A program made the position numbers and the translations under genes. From Ramlibacter rhizophilus (GTDB lineage: Bacteria; Pseudomonadota; Gammaproteobacteria; Burkholderiales; Burkholderiaceae_C), in the NCBI RefSeq assembly GCF_004681965.1, contig NZ_SMLL01000003.1:62001-126000 (forward strand): a stretch of DNA of 64,000 bases, written 5' to 3'. This document shows, one piece after another, positions 35,489 to 43,938 of this stretch (position 1 is the stretch's first letter; each line of letters starts with the position of its first letter). A model generated the notes under the pieces. It had not been told where the DNA came from. It did not search any database and worked only from the letters and a program-made list of their open reading frames with translations.

Positions 35489-36480
35489 GATTGCTGCATT
35501 TCCTCGATCAGTTGAAGCAGCCGCTCGCGTTCCCGGGCCGGGTCGAACAAGGCGGCGCGAAGCTCGCATTGTCCGCGCAGTCGCTCCAGCAGCGGGCCGG
35601 CGTGGTCTTGGGCTTGCGCCTGCTGTTCGCGCCGGCACTGCCGCAGGCGCTCGGCCAGCGCGGCGGCGTCGCGGGGCTCGAAGTAGCCGAGGTAGTCCTC
35701 CCCCAGCATGCCGACGTTGCCCGGCACTCGCGAGGCGAGCACGGGCGTGCCGCTGCGCACGGCCTCCATGATCACGTGGGCGCCGCCTTCCAGCGCGCTG
35801 GTGTGCACGAGCAGGTGCGCGCGCTGGATGGCGTCGCGGGCGCGGGCGTGCGGCCGGGGACCCAGCCAGCGGTAGTGGGGGCATTGCGCCGCCACCTGCC
35901 GGGCCGCCTCGGCCCAGCCCGCCTCCGCCGCGTCGCCGATGTGGTCGATGCGGATGCCCTCGTCGGCTCGCAGCCGGCGCGCGGCCTCGAACAGCGTGCC
36001 TGGGTCCTTGACCTGGCGCAGGTGACCCACCATCACCGCCCGCAGCTCGCGCCGCGTCTTGGGCAGCGCCGCCCGCGCGCTGGTGGACTGGTAAATCACG
36101 CGGGCCTTGGCGCGCAAGGCCTCGGGCAGCGCCTCGATGCCGAGCGACTGCAGCACGACCAGGCGGCCGGCCTGCGCGGTGGATTCGCGGGCCAGCGGGT
36201 CTTCTGCCAGGTCCTGGTAGAGGTCGGTCCCCGTGAGGACCACGGCCAGCCGCCGGCCGCCGCGCGCCTCGGCCCAGGCGCGGATCGAGGATGCCGAGCG
36301 CCGCGCGTGCAGCGCGAGCATGAGATCGTCGCCCGCGGCGGCCGCATCGGGCCACTGCGCGGTGATGCGCACCGCATGGTCGCGGGCCAGCAGCGCGCGC
36401 CAGCGCCGTGCGGTCTGCCAGTTGCCATTGTTGGCGCTCGCCAGTGCGGGGCTTACGATGACGAGCGATGAGCGATCCAT
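35485..36480 (-). CDS. senB: Selenosugar synthase SenB (GT4-like glycosyltransferase)
   Basis: A 331-residue GT-B glycosyltransferase-like protein. The N-terminus LVIVSPALASANNGNWQTARRWRALL and the C-terminal donor-site region HTSALEGGAHVIMEAVRSGTPVLASRVPGN are typical of the family next to selD and senA. SenB of Variovorax joins selenophosphate with a UDP-sugar to form a selenosugar, the selenium donor for selenoneine. Its ATG at 36480 lies inside the senA coding region: the two divergent genes overlap by 13 bases. Translation is coupled to selD by a 4-base overlap. Confidence 0.92.
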   Translation of the reverse strand: MDRSSLVIVSPALASANNGNWQTARRWRALLARDHAVRITAQWPDAAAAGDDLMLALHARRSASSIRAWAEARGGRRLAVVLTGTDLYQDLAEDPLARESTAQAGRLVVLQSLGIEALPEALRAKARVIYQSTSARAALPKTRRELRAVMVGHLRQVKDPGTLFEAARRLRADEGIRIDHIGDAAEAGWAEAARQVAAQCPHYRWLGPRPHARARDAIQRAHLLVHTSALEGGAHVIMEAVRSGTPVLASRVPGNVGMLGEDYLGYFEPRDAAALAERLRQCRREQQAQAQDHAGPLLERLRGQCELRAALFDPARERERLLQLIEEMQQS

Positions 36481-37685
36481 TGGTCGGTTATAGCGTGCCG
36501 GCGCAGCACGCCCGCTGGGAGGCCGGGCAGCAACTGCGTTGCGGCGGCCCGCGTGCACTGTCGCGGGCGTTGCAGGCCGTGCGGGCTCGAACCCTGGCGC
36601 TGGCGGGCATGTATGCGCAGGCCCTCGGTCCGGCCATGGCCGTGCCCCCGCGCGAGACGCTCAATCCGCCGCGCTGGGAGCTGGGGCACGTGGCCTGGTT
36701 CCAGCAATGGTGGATCGAGCGCAATCCGCATCGCGCCCGGGGCTTTCGCGCCGATCCGCTGGTGCCGCGGCCGCCCTCGGACCTGCCCGAGGCCGACGCC
36801 TGGTACGACTCCGGCGCGGTGCCGCATGCCACGCGCTGGGACCTGCCCCTGCCGCCGCTGGCGAGCACGCTGGACTGGCTCGGTTCGACCCAGGCCCGCA
36901 CGCTCGCCCTGCTCGAGGGCCTGCCCGACGACGCCGACGACGACGCCCTGTATTTCTTCCGCCTGGCCTGCCTGCACGAGGCCATGCACGTCGAAGCGGC
37001 GGCCTACATGGCCCGCTCGCTCGGTTTCCTGGACCCGGGCACGCCCGATGGGCAAGCTGGGCAGTGCGGCCCCGCATCGCTGCACCTGCCCGCGCAGGCG
37101 TGGACCACCGGCTGGTGCGGCCCGGGGTTCGCCTTCGACAACGAATTGCCTGCCCGTCGCCTCTCGCTCGATGCCTTCCAGATCGACGCCGACCCCGTCT
37201 CCTGGGACCGCTTCGCCGGCTTCGTCGAGGCCGGTGGCTATGCCAATGCCCGCTGGTGGACCGCGCCGGGCTGGGCCTGGAGGCTGCGGGCGCGTCCCCA
37301 CGCACCCACCTTCCCCACCGGCAGCGAAGCGGCCCTGCACCTGAGCGCCCACGAGGCCGAGGCCTGGTGCCGCTGGGCCGGCAGGCGCCTGCCCACCGAG
37401 GCCGAATGGGAATGCGCGGCCATGACGGCCCCGGGCTTCCGATGGGGCGACTGCTGGGAGTGGACCGGGTCCGTCTTCGCGCCGCTGCCGGGCTTCGAGC
37501 CGCATCCCTACCTGGACTATTCACAGCCCTGGTTCCGCAGCCGGCGCGTGCTCAAGGGCGCCTCGCCCTGGACCCCGGCGTGCCTGGCCCATCCGCGCTT
37601 TCGCAACTTCTATCCGCCGGCGCGCTGCGACATCTTCGCGGGCTTTCGCAGCTGTGCGCCAGCGGTGGACGCGCCTGCGGTGTAA
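36468..37685 (+). CDS. senA: Selenoneine synthase SenA (EgtB-like)
   Basis: A 405-residue iron enzyme of the EgtB/sulfatase-modifying-factor group. The N-terminal DinB-like domain has the three iron ligands: His74 in WELGHVAWFQQWW and His170/His174 in CLHEAMHVEAA. The C-terminal FGE-type domain runs through LPTEAEWECAAM and CWEWTGSVFAP to FAGFRSC. SenA couples the SenB selenosugar to hercynine, on the way to selenoneine. EgtB-like ergothioneine or OvoA activity is an alternative from sequence alone, but neighbouring senB and selD favour SenA. The ATG at 36468 is used; a GTG at 36495 is the next in-frame option. Confidence 0.92.
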   Translation: MSDPLVGYSVPAQHARWEAGQQLRCGGPRALSRALQAVRARTLALAGMYAQALGPAMAVPPRETLNPPRWELGHVAWFQQWWIERNPHRARGFRADPLVPRPPSDLPEADAWYDSGAVPHATRWDLPLPPLASTLDWLGSTQARTLALLEGLPDDADDDALYFFRLACLHEAMHVEAAAYMARSLGFLDPGTPDGQAGQCGPASLHLPAQAWTTGWCGPGFAFDNELPARRLSLDAFQIDADPVSWDRFAGFVEAGGYANARWWTAPGWAWRLRARPHAPTFPTGSEAALHLSAHEAEAWCRWAGRRLPTEAEWECAAMTAPGFRWGDCWEWTGSVFAPLPGFEPHPYLDYSQPWFRSRRVLKGASPWTPACLAHPRFRNFYPPARCDIFAGFRSCAPAVDAPAV

Positions 37686-37715
37686 TCCAGCCTCCTCACC
37701 CTTCCCGGATCTGCC

Positions 37716-38588
37716 ATGCACGACACCTCGCGCCGTCGCGTCCTCCTGGGCGCCCTGACCTCGACCGCCGCCTTCGCGCTGCCCGCCTGGGTGGGAGCGC
37801 AGGGCACGCCGCTGCGCGTGACGGCCATTCCCGACGAGTCGCCGACCGAGCTGGCGCGCAAGGCCGCGCCGCTCATGCGCTACCTCGGCGAGCGCCTGGG
37901 CACGAAGGTGGAGTTCACGCCCGTGACGGACTATGCGGCCGCCGTGGAGGCGCTGGTCAACGGGCAGGTGGACCTGGCCTGGTTCGGCGGCTTCACCTTC
38001 GTGCAGGCCAACCATCGCTCGGGCGGCAAGGTCCTCCCCCTGGTGCAGCGCGAAGAGGACGAGAAGTTCCGCTCGGTCTTCATCACCACCGACCCGGCCA
38101 TCCGTTCGCTGGCCGACCTCAAGGGCAAGACCCTGAGTTTCGGATCGCCCTCCAGCACCTCGGGGCACCTCATGCCGCGCAGCTTCATGCTGGCCGCGGG
38201 CGTCGACCCCGACCGCGACCTGCGGCGCGTGGCCTACTCCGGCGCGCACGATGCGACGGCGGCGGCCGTGGCCTCGGGCAAGGTGGATGCCGGCGCGCTG
38301 AACATCTCGGTATGGGACAAGCTGGTGTCCGACGGCAAGGTCGATCCGGCCAAGGTGCGCGTCTTCTACACCACGCCGCCTTACTACGACTACAACTGGA
38401 GCGTGAACGCCGCTATGCCCGCCGAGCGGCGCCAGAAGCTGGTGCAGGCCTTCACCGACCTGTCCCCCGAGACCCCGCACGGCAAGGAGATCCTGGGCCT
38501 GCAGCGCGCGAGCCGCTTCATCCCCACGCGCGCCGAGAACTACCGCGGCATCGAGGCCGCTGCCCGCAGTGCCGGGCTGCTGAAGTGA
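37716..38588 (+). CDS. PhnD-type ABC substrate-binding protein, putative selenium-oxyanion binder
   Basis: A 290-residue periplasmic binding protein. A twin-arginine-like signal (TSRRRVLLGALTSTAAFALP, cleavage near GAQ) is followed by the PhnD fold: VTAIPDESPTELARKAAPLMRYL, VNGQVDLAWFGGFTF, KTLSFGSPSSTSGHLMPRSFML. The PhnD family binds phosphonate or phosphite, but members beside selD/senB are annotated as putative selenate or selenium transporters. It starts 30 bases after senA and precedes the ATPase and permeases, so the four genes form one transport unit. The true ligand is untested. Confidence 0.82.
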   Translation: MHDTSRRRVLLGALTSTAAFALPAWVGAQGTPLRVTAIPDESPTELARKAAPLMRYLGERLGTKVEFTPVTDYAAAVEALVNGQVDLAWFGGFTFVQANHRSGGKVLPLVQREEDEKFRSVFITTDPAIRSLADLKGKTLSFGSPSSTSGHLMPRSFMLAAGVDPDRDLRRVAYSGAHDATAAAVASGKVDAGALNISVWDKLVSDGKVDPAKVRVFYTTPPYYDYNWSVNAAMPAERRQKLVQAFTDLSPETPHGKEILGLQRASRFIPTRAENYRGIEAAARSAGLLK

Positions 38589-38613
38589 TGCGCATCGCGC
38601 GCGGAGTCCCGCG

Positions 38614-39438
38614 GTGAAGCTCGCGCTGGAGCGGCTGTCGCTGCGCCATCCCGCCGCGCGGGGCGCACCGGCCCTGGACCTGGACGCACTGCAGCTCGCT
38701 TCCGGCGAGCAGCTGGCCATCGTCGGCCCGTCGGGCGCGGGCAAGACGACGCTGCTGCACGCCCTGGCCTGCGCGCTGCGTCCCAGGTCCGGGCGATTGC
38801 TGCTCGACGGCGCCGACCCCTGGGCGCTGTCCGCGCGCGAGTTGAGGCGGCTGCGTGCCGAGCTGTTCCTCGCGCCGCACATTCCGCCGCTGCCGCCGCG
38901 CCAGCGCGTGGTCACGGCCGTCCTCGCGGGCAGGCTGCCCCGCATGGGCTTGTGGCAGAGCCTGCGCAGCCTCTTCTATCCCGTCGGCATCGCGGACGCG
39001 GACGCCGCCCTGGAGCGTTTCGACCTGGCCGACAAGCTCTTCGCGCGCGTGGACCGGCTCTCCGGCGGCGAGCGCCAGCGCGTGGGACTGGCGCGGGCCC
39101 TGGTCGCCCGGCCCAGGCTGCTGCTGGTGGACGAGCCGCTGTCCGCCCTGGACCCGGCCCGTGCGCGGCAGGCCATGCAGGCGCTCACCGAGAGCGCCCG
39201 ACAGCAGGGCGCCACGCTGGTGTGCACCATGCACGACGTGCCCATGGCGCTGGCGCATTTCCCGCGCGTGCTGGGCCTGCAGGGCGGCGCCCTGGCCTTC
39301 GACCTGCCGGTGGGCGAGGTCACGCCCGAGCGCCTGCAGGCGCTGTACGCGCGCCATCCCGAGGAACTGGCGGGCCTGCCCGCCGCGCGCGACGAGCCGC
39401 CGGCACCGGTCGGCGCTGCGCGCATGCATTGCCGCTGA
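38614..39438 (+). CDS. ABC transporter ATP-binding protein (PhnC-like)
   Basis: A 274-residue ABC ATPase: Walker A GPSGAGKTTL near residues 37-46, signature LSGGERQRVGLARALVARP, Walker B LLLVDEPLSALD, H-loop TMHDVPMAL. It resembles PhnC and energises the two downstream permeases. The GTG at 38614 is taken as start with GGAG eight bases upstream. Compared with PhnC it has an Ala/Pro-rich tail (AARDEPPAPVGAA) and a variable region with LPPRQRVVTAVLAGRLPRMG. Confidence 0.88.
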   Translation: MKLALERLSLRHPAARGAPALDLDALQLASGEQLAIVGPSGAGKTTLLHALACALRPRSGRLLLDGADPWALSARELRRLRAELFLAPHIPPLPPRQRVVTAVLAGRLPRMGLWQSLRSLFYPVGIADADAALERFDLADKLFARVDRLSGGERQRVGLARALVARPRLLLVDEPLSALDPARARQAMQALTESARQQGATLVCTMHDVPMALAHFPRVLGLQGGALAFDLPVGEVTPERLQALYARHPEELAGLPAARDEPPAPVGAARMHCR

Positions 39439-39453
39439 GCAGGGACCCCAGGC

Positions 39454-40344
39454 ATGCCGGACCCAGGCCCGCGCAGGAGCGCCCTCGGCGGCATGCTCCA
39501 TCCGGCCCCCGCCGGGGCCGCCCTGCCAGCCCGCCACCTGCGCGACCCGGCCTGGACCGGGCGCCTCTTCTGGCTGCTGGCCGCGGCCGTCGTGCTGTGG
39601 CCCCTGGCGGTGGCCGCGGAGTTCCGTCCCTGGGAACTCTTCGCGCCCGAGAGCCTGCGCGCCACGCTGCGCTTCCTGGCCGACTTCTTTCCGCCGCGGC
39701 TGGATGCGGAGTTCCTCGGCCTGGTGCTGCGCGAGACCTGGCGCACGGTCGCCATCGCCACCGCGGGGCTGGCGCTGGCCTTGGTCGTGGCCATTCCGTT
39801 TGCGCTGCTGTCGGTGCGCAGCCTGTCCATCTCGGCGCTCGCCGGGCCCATGCACAAGGCGCCGGCCGCACTGCGCTGGGTGGTGCGCGGCGTGCTCGTG
39901 GTGCTGCGCAGCGTGCCCGAGCTGATCTGGGCCCTGGTCTTCGTGCGCGTGGTGGGCCTGGGGCCCACGGCCGGCGTGCTGGCCATCGCGCTCACCTACG
40001 CCGGCATGCTGGGCAAGGTCTATGGCGAAATCCTGGAAAGCGGCGAGCGCGAACCCACCCTCGCCCTGCTGCGCGGCGGCTCCGGGCGCTTGCAGGCCTT
40101 CTTCTACGGCATGCTGCCGCAGAACGCCGCGGAGCTGACCAGCTACACGGTCTATCGCTGGGAGTGCGCCATCCGGTCCTCGGCCGTGCTGGGCTTCGTC
40201 GGCGCGGGCGGCCTGGGGCAGCAGATGGACAACGCCATGAAGATGTTCAACGGCAGCGAGGTGGCCACGCTGCTGCTGGTCTTCGTGCTGCTGGTGGCGG
40301 GCTGCGACCGCATGAGCGCCTGGCTGCGCCGCAGCCTGGGTTGA
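39454..40344 (+). CDS. ABC transporter permease 1 (PhnE-like)
   Basis: A 296-residue permease with about six membrane helices and the PhnE-type motifs RSVPELIWALVFVRVVGLGPTAGVLAIAL and TVYRWECAIRSSAVLGFVGAGGLGQQMDNAMKMF. It is one half of the membrane channel; the second half is encoded next. It starts 15 bases after the ATPase. An ATG at 39493 could be the true start, as the first 13 residues are proline/arginine-rich and poorly conserved in appearance. Confidence 0.88.
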   Translation: MPDPGPRRSALGGMLHPAPAGAALPARHLRDPAWTGRLFWLLAAAVVLWPLAVAAEFRPWELFAPESLRATLRFLADFFPPRLDAEFLGLVLRETWRTVAIATAGLALALVVAIPFALLSVRSLSISALAGPMHKAPAALRWVVRGVLVVLRSVPELIWALVFVRVVGLGPTAGVLAIALTYAGMLGKVYGEILESGEREPTLALLRGGSGRLQAFFYGMLPQNAAELTSYTVYRWECAIRSSAVLGFVGAGGLGQQMDNAMKMFNGSEVATLLLVFVLLVAGCDRMSAWLRRSLG

Positions 40345-40355
40345 GGAAGCGGGTC

Positions 40356-41189
40356 ATGAACGAGCCGCGCCGTCCTGCCGCCAACGAGGTCTATCGCCTG
40401 CCGCCGCCGCTCTTCGACGCGCGCTGCAAGGCCTGCTGGTTCGTGCTCGCTGTCGTCGCGCTGGTGGTCCTGAGCTTCTGGTCGCTGGACCTGCAGTGGG
40501 GTCGCTTCGTCTCGGCCCAGGCGCTCGATCGCATGGGGCAGTTCCTGCTGCAGCTGCTCGCGCCCAGCACCGAGGCGGCCTTCCTGCTGCGGCTCGTGCC
40601 GGCCGTTTTCGAGACGCTCGCCATGTCCGTGCTGGGCACGCTGCTGGCCGCGGTGGCAGGCCTGGTGATCGCCTTTCCCGCCAGTCGCCTGCCGGGCGCC
40701 GAGGCGAGTGTCTGGCGCGGCCCCGCGCGCCTCCTGCTCAATGCCTTGCGCAGCATCCCCGAACTGGTCTGGGCCGCGCTGCTGCTGGTGTCGGCCGGGC
40801 TCGGGCCATTGGCCGGTACGCTGGCGCTGGCCCTGCACACCACGGGCGTGCTGGGGCGCCTGTTCGCCGAGGCGATCGAGAACGCACCGCCCGGCCCGGC
40901 CTTCGCGCTGCGGGTGCGGGGCGTGGGTGAGGGGCGGGTGCTGATGTGGGCCGTGCTGCCGCAGGTGCTGCCGCAGCTGGTGAGCTACACGCTCTATCGC
41001 TGGGAGAACAACATCCGCGCCGCCGCCGTGCTGGGCGTGGTGGGTGCCGGCGGCCTCGGGCAGATGCTGGCCTTCCATCTCGGCCTGTTCCAGATGCCCG
41101 AGACCTCCTCGGTGCTGGCGGCCATGCTGGTGCTGGTGCTGGCGGTCGATGCGGTCAGCGTGCTCGCGCGCGAGCGGCTGATGCGCTAG
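40356..41189 (+). CDS. ABC transporter permease 2 (PhnE-like)
   Basis: A 277-residue PhnE-like permease, paralogous to the preceding one: RSIPELVWAALLLVSAGLGPLAG and LYRWENNIRAAAVLGVVGAGGLGQMLAFHL align with it. Two different permeases make a heterodimeric channel. The CKACWF segment near residue 23 gives two cysteines at the start of the first helix. The stop codon overlaps the stop of ftsY on the other strand: the shared CTAG at 41186-41189 provides TAG on both strands. Confidence 0.88.
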   Translation: MNEPRRPAANEVYRLPPPLFDARCKACWFVLAVVALVVLSFWSLDLQWGRFVSAQALDRMGQFLLQLLAPSTEAAFLLRLVPAVFETLAMSVLGTLLAAVAGLVIAFPASRLPGAEASVWRGPARLLLNALRSIPELVWAALLLVSAGLGPLAGTLALALHTTGVLGRLFAEAIENAPPGPAFALRVRGVGEGRVLMWAVLPQVLPQLVSYTLYRWENNIRAAAVLGVVGAGGLGQMLAFHLGLFQMPETSSVLAAMLVLVLAVDAVSVLARERLMR

Positions 41190-42472
41190 CGCCCCAGCAG
41201 GGCCAGCGAGAACTCGCGGGCGTTGAAGGTCTGCAGGTCTTCCAGCTTCTCGCCCACGCCGATGAAGTACACCGGCACCGGCTTTTCCTGCGCAATGGCG
41301 GCCAGCACGCCGCCCTTGGCCGTGCCGTCCAGCTTGGTCACGATCAGGCCCGTCAGGCCCAGCGCCGCGTCGAAGGACTTGACCTGCGCCAGCGCGTTCT
41401 GCCCGGTGTTGCCATCGATCACCAGCAGCACCTCGTGCGGGCCGCTCGGGTCGGCCTTCTGCACCACGCGCTTGATCTTCTTGAGCTCCTCCATCAGGTG
41501 CAGCTGCGTGGGCAGGCGACCGGCCGTATCCACCAGCACCACGTCCTTGCCGCGGGCCCGGCCGGCGCTCACGGCGTCGAAGCTCACCGCGGCCGGGTCG
41601 CCGCCTTCCTGGCTCACGATCTCGACGCGGTTGCGGTCCGCCCAGACGGCGAGCTGCTCGCGCGCGGCGGCGCGGAAGGTGTCGGCCGCCGCCAGCAGCA
41701 CCGTGGCGCCGCTGTCGGCGAGGTGGCGGGTCAGCTTGCCGATGGAGGTGGTCTTGCCCGCGCCGTTGACGCCGGCGACCATGATCACGGTCGGCTCGTG
41801 CTGGCCGATCACCAGGGGCTTCTGCAGCGGCAGCAGCAGCTGCGTCAGCACCTCGGCCAGGATGTTCTTGACCTGCACCGGACGCGTCGCGCCGGTGGAC
41901 TGCACCTTGCGCTTGACCTCGGCCAGCAGCCATTCGGTGGCCGCCACGCCGGCATCGGCCATGAGCAGCGCGGATTCGAGCTCCTCGTACAGCGCGTCGT
42001 CGATCTGGCCGCCGGTGAAGACCTGCGACAGGTTGGAGCCGGTCTTGCGCAGGCCATCGCTCAGCTTGCTGAACCAGCCGCGCCGCTCCGGCGCGACCTC
42101 GGCCGCGGGCGTGGCCACCGGGATGTCCATGGCCTGGACCAGGGCGCTGCCGATCAGGCCGCTGTCCGGCGGCCCGGGCTCGGCGACGCGCGCCGCTTCG
42201 GCGGGTGCGACCTCGGCGGCGACCGGATCGGGCGGCGGCGGCACGGGTGCCGGCTCAGGCGCCAGCGCAGCGGGCGTGGGCGGCGGCACCGGCGGTGCGG
42301 CGACTTCGACCGGCGTGGGCACGGGCTCGGGTGCAGCGGGCGGGGGTTCGGCGACCGGCGCCTGGACAGGTGCGGCGCTGGCTGGTGCGGGCGCCTCGAC
42401 GCCTTCGGTCGGCGCGGCGACTTCGGGTGCTGGTGGGGCAGCCGGCTTTTTTTTCCGGAAGAAACTGAACAT
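41186..42472 (-). CDS. ftsY: Signal recognition particle receptor FtsY
   Basis: A 428-residue SRP receptor GTPase. A basic N-terminus (MFSFFRKKKP) is followed by a Pro/Ala/Glu-rich acidic A domain (to about residue 125), then the N and G domains with GVNGAGKTTSIGKLTRHL, DTAGRLPTQLHLMEEL and TKLDGTAKGGVLAAI. It docks ribosome-SRP complexes at the inner membrane. The ATG at 42472 is chosen over a TTG three bases upstream. A run of eight A residues in the coding strand (42447-42454) encodes the lysines near the start. It diverges from the M16 peptidase gene. Confidence 0.95.
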   Translation of the reverse strand: MFSFFRKKKPAAPPAPEVAAPTEGVEAPAPASAAPVQAPVAEPPPAAPEPVPTPVEVAAPPVPPPTPAALAPEPAPVPPPPDPVAAEVAPAEAARVAEPGPPDSGLIGSALVQAMDIPVATPAAEVAPERRGWFSKLSDGLRKTGSNLSQVFTGGQIDDALYEELESALLMADAGVAATEWLLAEVKRKVQSTGATRPVQVKNILAEVLTQLLLPLQKPLVIGQHEPTVIMVAGVNGAGKTTSIGKLTRHLADSGATVLLAAADTFRAAAREQLAVWADRNRVEIVSQEGGDPAAVSFDAVSAGRARGKDVVLVDTAGRLPTQLHLMEELKKIKRVVQKADPSGPHEVLLVIDGNTGQNALAQVKSFDAALGLTGLIVTKLDGTAKGGVLAAIAQEKPVPVYFIGVGEKLEDLQTFNAREFSLALLGR

Positions 42473-42501
42473 CAATGAGCTTTGGCGACTCAGACGATTC
42501 T

Positions 42502-43938
42502 ATGAAACAACTCCTGCAGAGCTTCCTGGGCGTGGGCCTCCTGGCCGCCGCCCTGGCCTCGGCGGCCCAGCCGAGCGCGCCGCCACCGGTCCCCACCCCG
42601 CAGGTGGCGAGCGCCAACGCCCCGGCGGTCCACCAGTACACCCTCTCCAATGGCATGACCCTCATCGTCAAGCCCGACCGGCGGGCGCCTACGGCCGTGC
42701 ACATGGTCTGGCTGCGCGTGGGGTCCATGGACGAGACCGACGGGCAGTCGGGCGTGGCGCACGTGCTCGAGCACATGCTTTTCAAGGGCACGCGCGAGCT
42801 CAAGCCCGGCGAGTTCTCGCGCCGCGTGGCCGCGCTGGGCGGCAGCGACAACGCCTTCACCGCCCGTGACTACACCGGCTACCACCAGCAGATCCCGGCC
42901 GAGCGCCTGGAAGACGTGATGCGCCTGGAGGCCGACCGCTTCGCCAACAACCAGTGGCCGGACGAGGAGTTCCGCCGCGAGCTGGAGGTGGTCAAGGAGG
43001 AGCGCCGCCTGCGCGTCGAGGACTCGCCCCGCGCCCGCCTCTACGAGACGCTCAACGCCACGGCCTTCCTGGCCTCGCCCTACCGCCGCCCCATCGTCGG
43101 CTGGATGAGCGATCTCGAAGCCCTGACGCCCGAGGATGCCCGCGAGTTCTACCGCCGCTGGTACGTGCCGGCGAACGCTGCCGTCGTGGTGGCGGGCGAC
43201 GTCGATCCGCAGCAGGTCCTGAAGCTGGCCGAGCGGCACTACGGCCGCATCCCGGCCCGCCCGGTGCCGGCGCGCAAGCCGCAGGGCGAGCCCACGCAGC
43301 ACGGACCTCGCCAGGTCGAGGTCCGGGCGCCGGCGGACCAGCCCTACACCACCCTGCAGTTCAAGGTGCCCAAGCTCAGCTCCTTCGAACCCACGCCGCA
43401 GAATGACGACGCGCTGGCGCTGTCCATGCTGGCGGCGGTGCTGGATGGCCACGCGGCGGCGCGGCTGAACCGCGCGCTCACGCAGGGCCCGGACCGCGTG
43501 GCCGACAGCGCCGGTGCGTCCAACGGGCTGTGGGGCCGCGGCCCCCAGCTTTTCGCGCTCGATGGCGTGCCGGCCCCGGGCAAGACGCCGCAGCAGGTCC
43601 AGGCGGCGCTGCGCGCCGAAGTCGAGCGCATCGCCCGCGAGGGCGTGAGCGAGGCGGAGCTGCAGCGCGTCAAGACCCGCTGGATCGCCGGCGAGGTGTA
43701 CAAGCTCGATTCGCTGTTCAACCAGGCGCGCGAACTCGGCGCGTACTGGGTCTATGACCTGCCGATGGATGCCGGCGAGCGCCTGCTGCGGCGCCTCGGC
43801 GAGATCACGCCCGCGCAGGTGCAGTCCGTCGCGGCCCGCTACTTCGGCGACGAACAGCTCACCGTCGGCACGCTCAAGCCCCTGCCGCGCGACAAGCAGG
43901 CGCCCCCGCGCGCTCCCGCGGCTGGCGCGCGCCACTGA
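42502..43938 (+). CDS. M16 family zinc peptidase (catalytic)
   Basis: A 478-residue secreted peptidase: signal peptide (MKQLLQSFLGVGLLAAALASA), zinc-binding HxxEH motif HVLEHMLFKG with His87, Glu90 and His91, and the downstream glutamate in ELEVVKEERRLRVEDSP. Pitrilysin-like enzymes degrade peptides in the periplasm. The ATG at 42502 is preferred over one 27 bases upstream, because the signal peptide starts there. It forms a pair with the following gene, which lacks the zinc site; the two probably assemble as a heterodimer, as in other bacterial M16B pairs. Confidence 0.93.
   Translation: MKQLLQSFLGVGLLAAALASAAQPSAPPPVPTPQVASANAPAVHQYTLSNGMTLIVKPDRRAPTAVHMVWLRVGSMDETDGQSGVAHVLEHMLFKGTRELKPGEFSRRVAALGGSDNAFTARDYTGYHQQIPAERLEDVMRLEADRFANNQWPDEEFRRELEVVKEERRLRVEDSPRARLYETLNATAFLASPYRRPIVGWMSDLEALTPEDAREFYRRWYVPANAAVVVAGDVDPQQVLKLAERHYGRIPARPVPARKPQGEPTQHGPRQVEVRAPADQPYTTLQFKVPKLSSFEPTPQNDDALALSMLAAVLDGHAAARLNRALTQGPDRVADSAGASNGLWGRGPQLFALDGVPAPGKTPQQVQAALRAEVERIAREGVSEAELQRVKTRWIAGEVYKLDSLFNQARELGAYWVYDLPMDAGERLLRRLGEITPAQVQSVAARYFGDEQLTVGTLKPLPRDKQAPPRAPAAGARH

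Noticed and set aside
37716-41189. Phosphonate uptake system phnDCE
   Set aside because: No C-P lyase, phosphonatase or phosphite dehydrogenase genes near; tight link with senA, senB and selD makes selenium transport more likely, though not proven.
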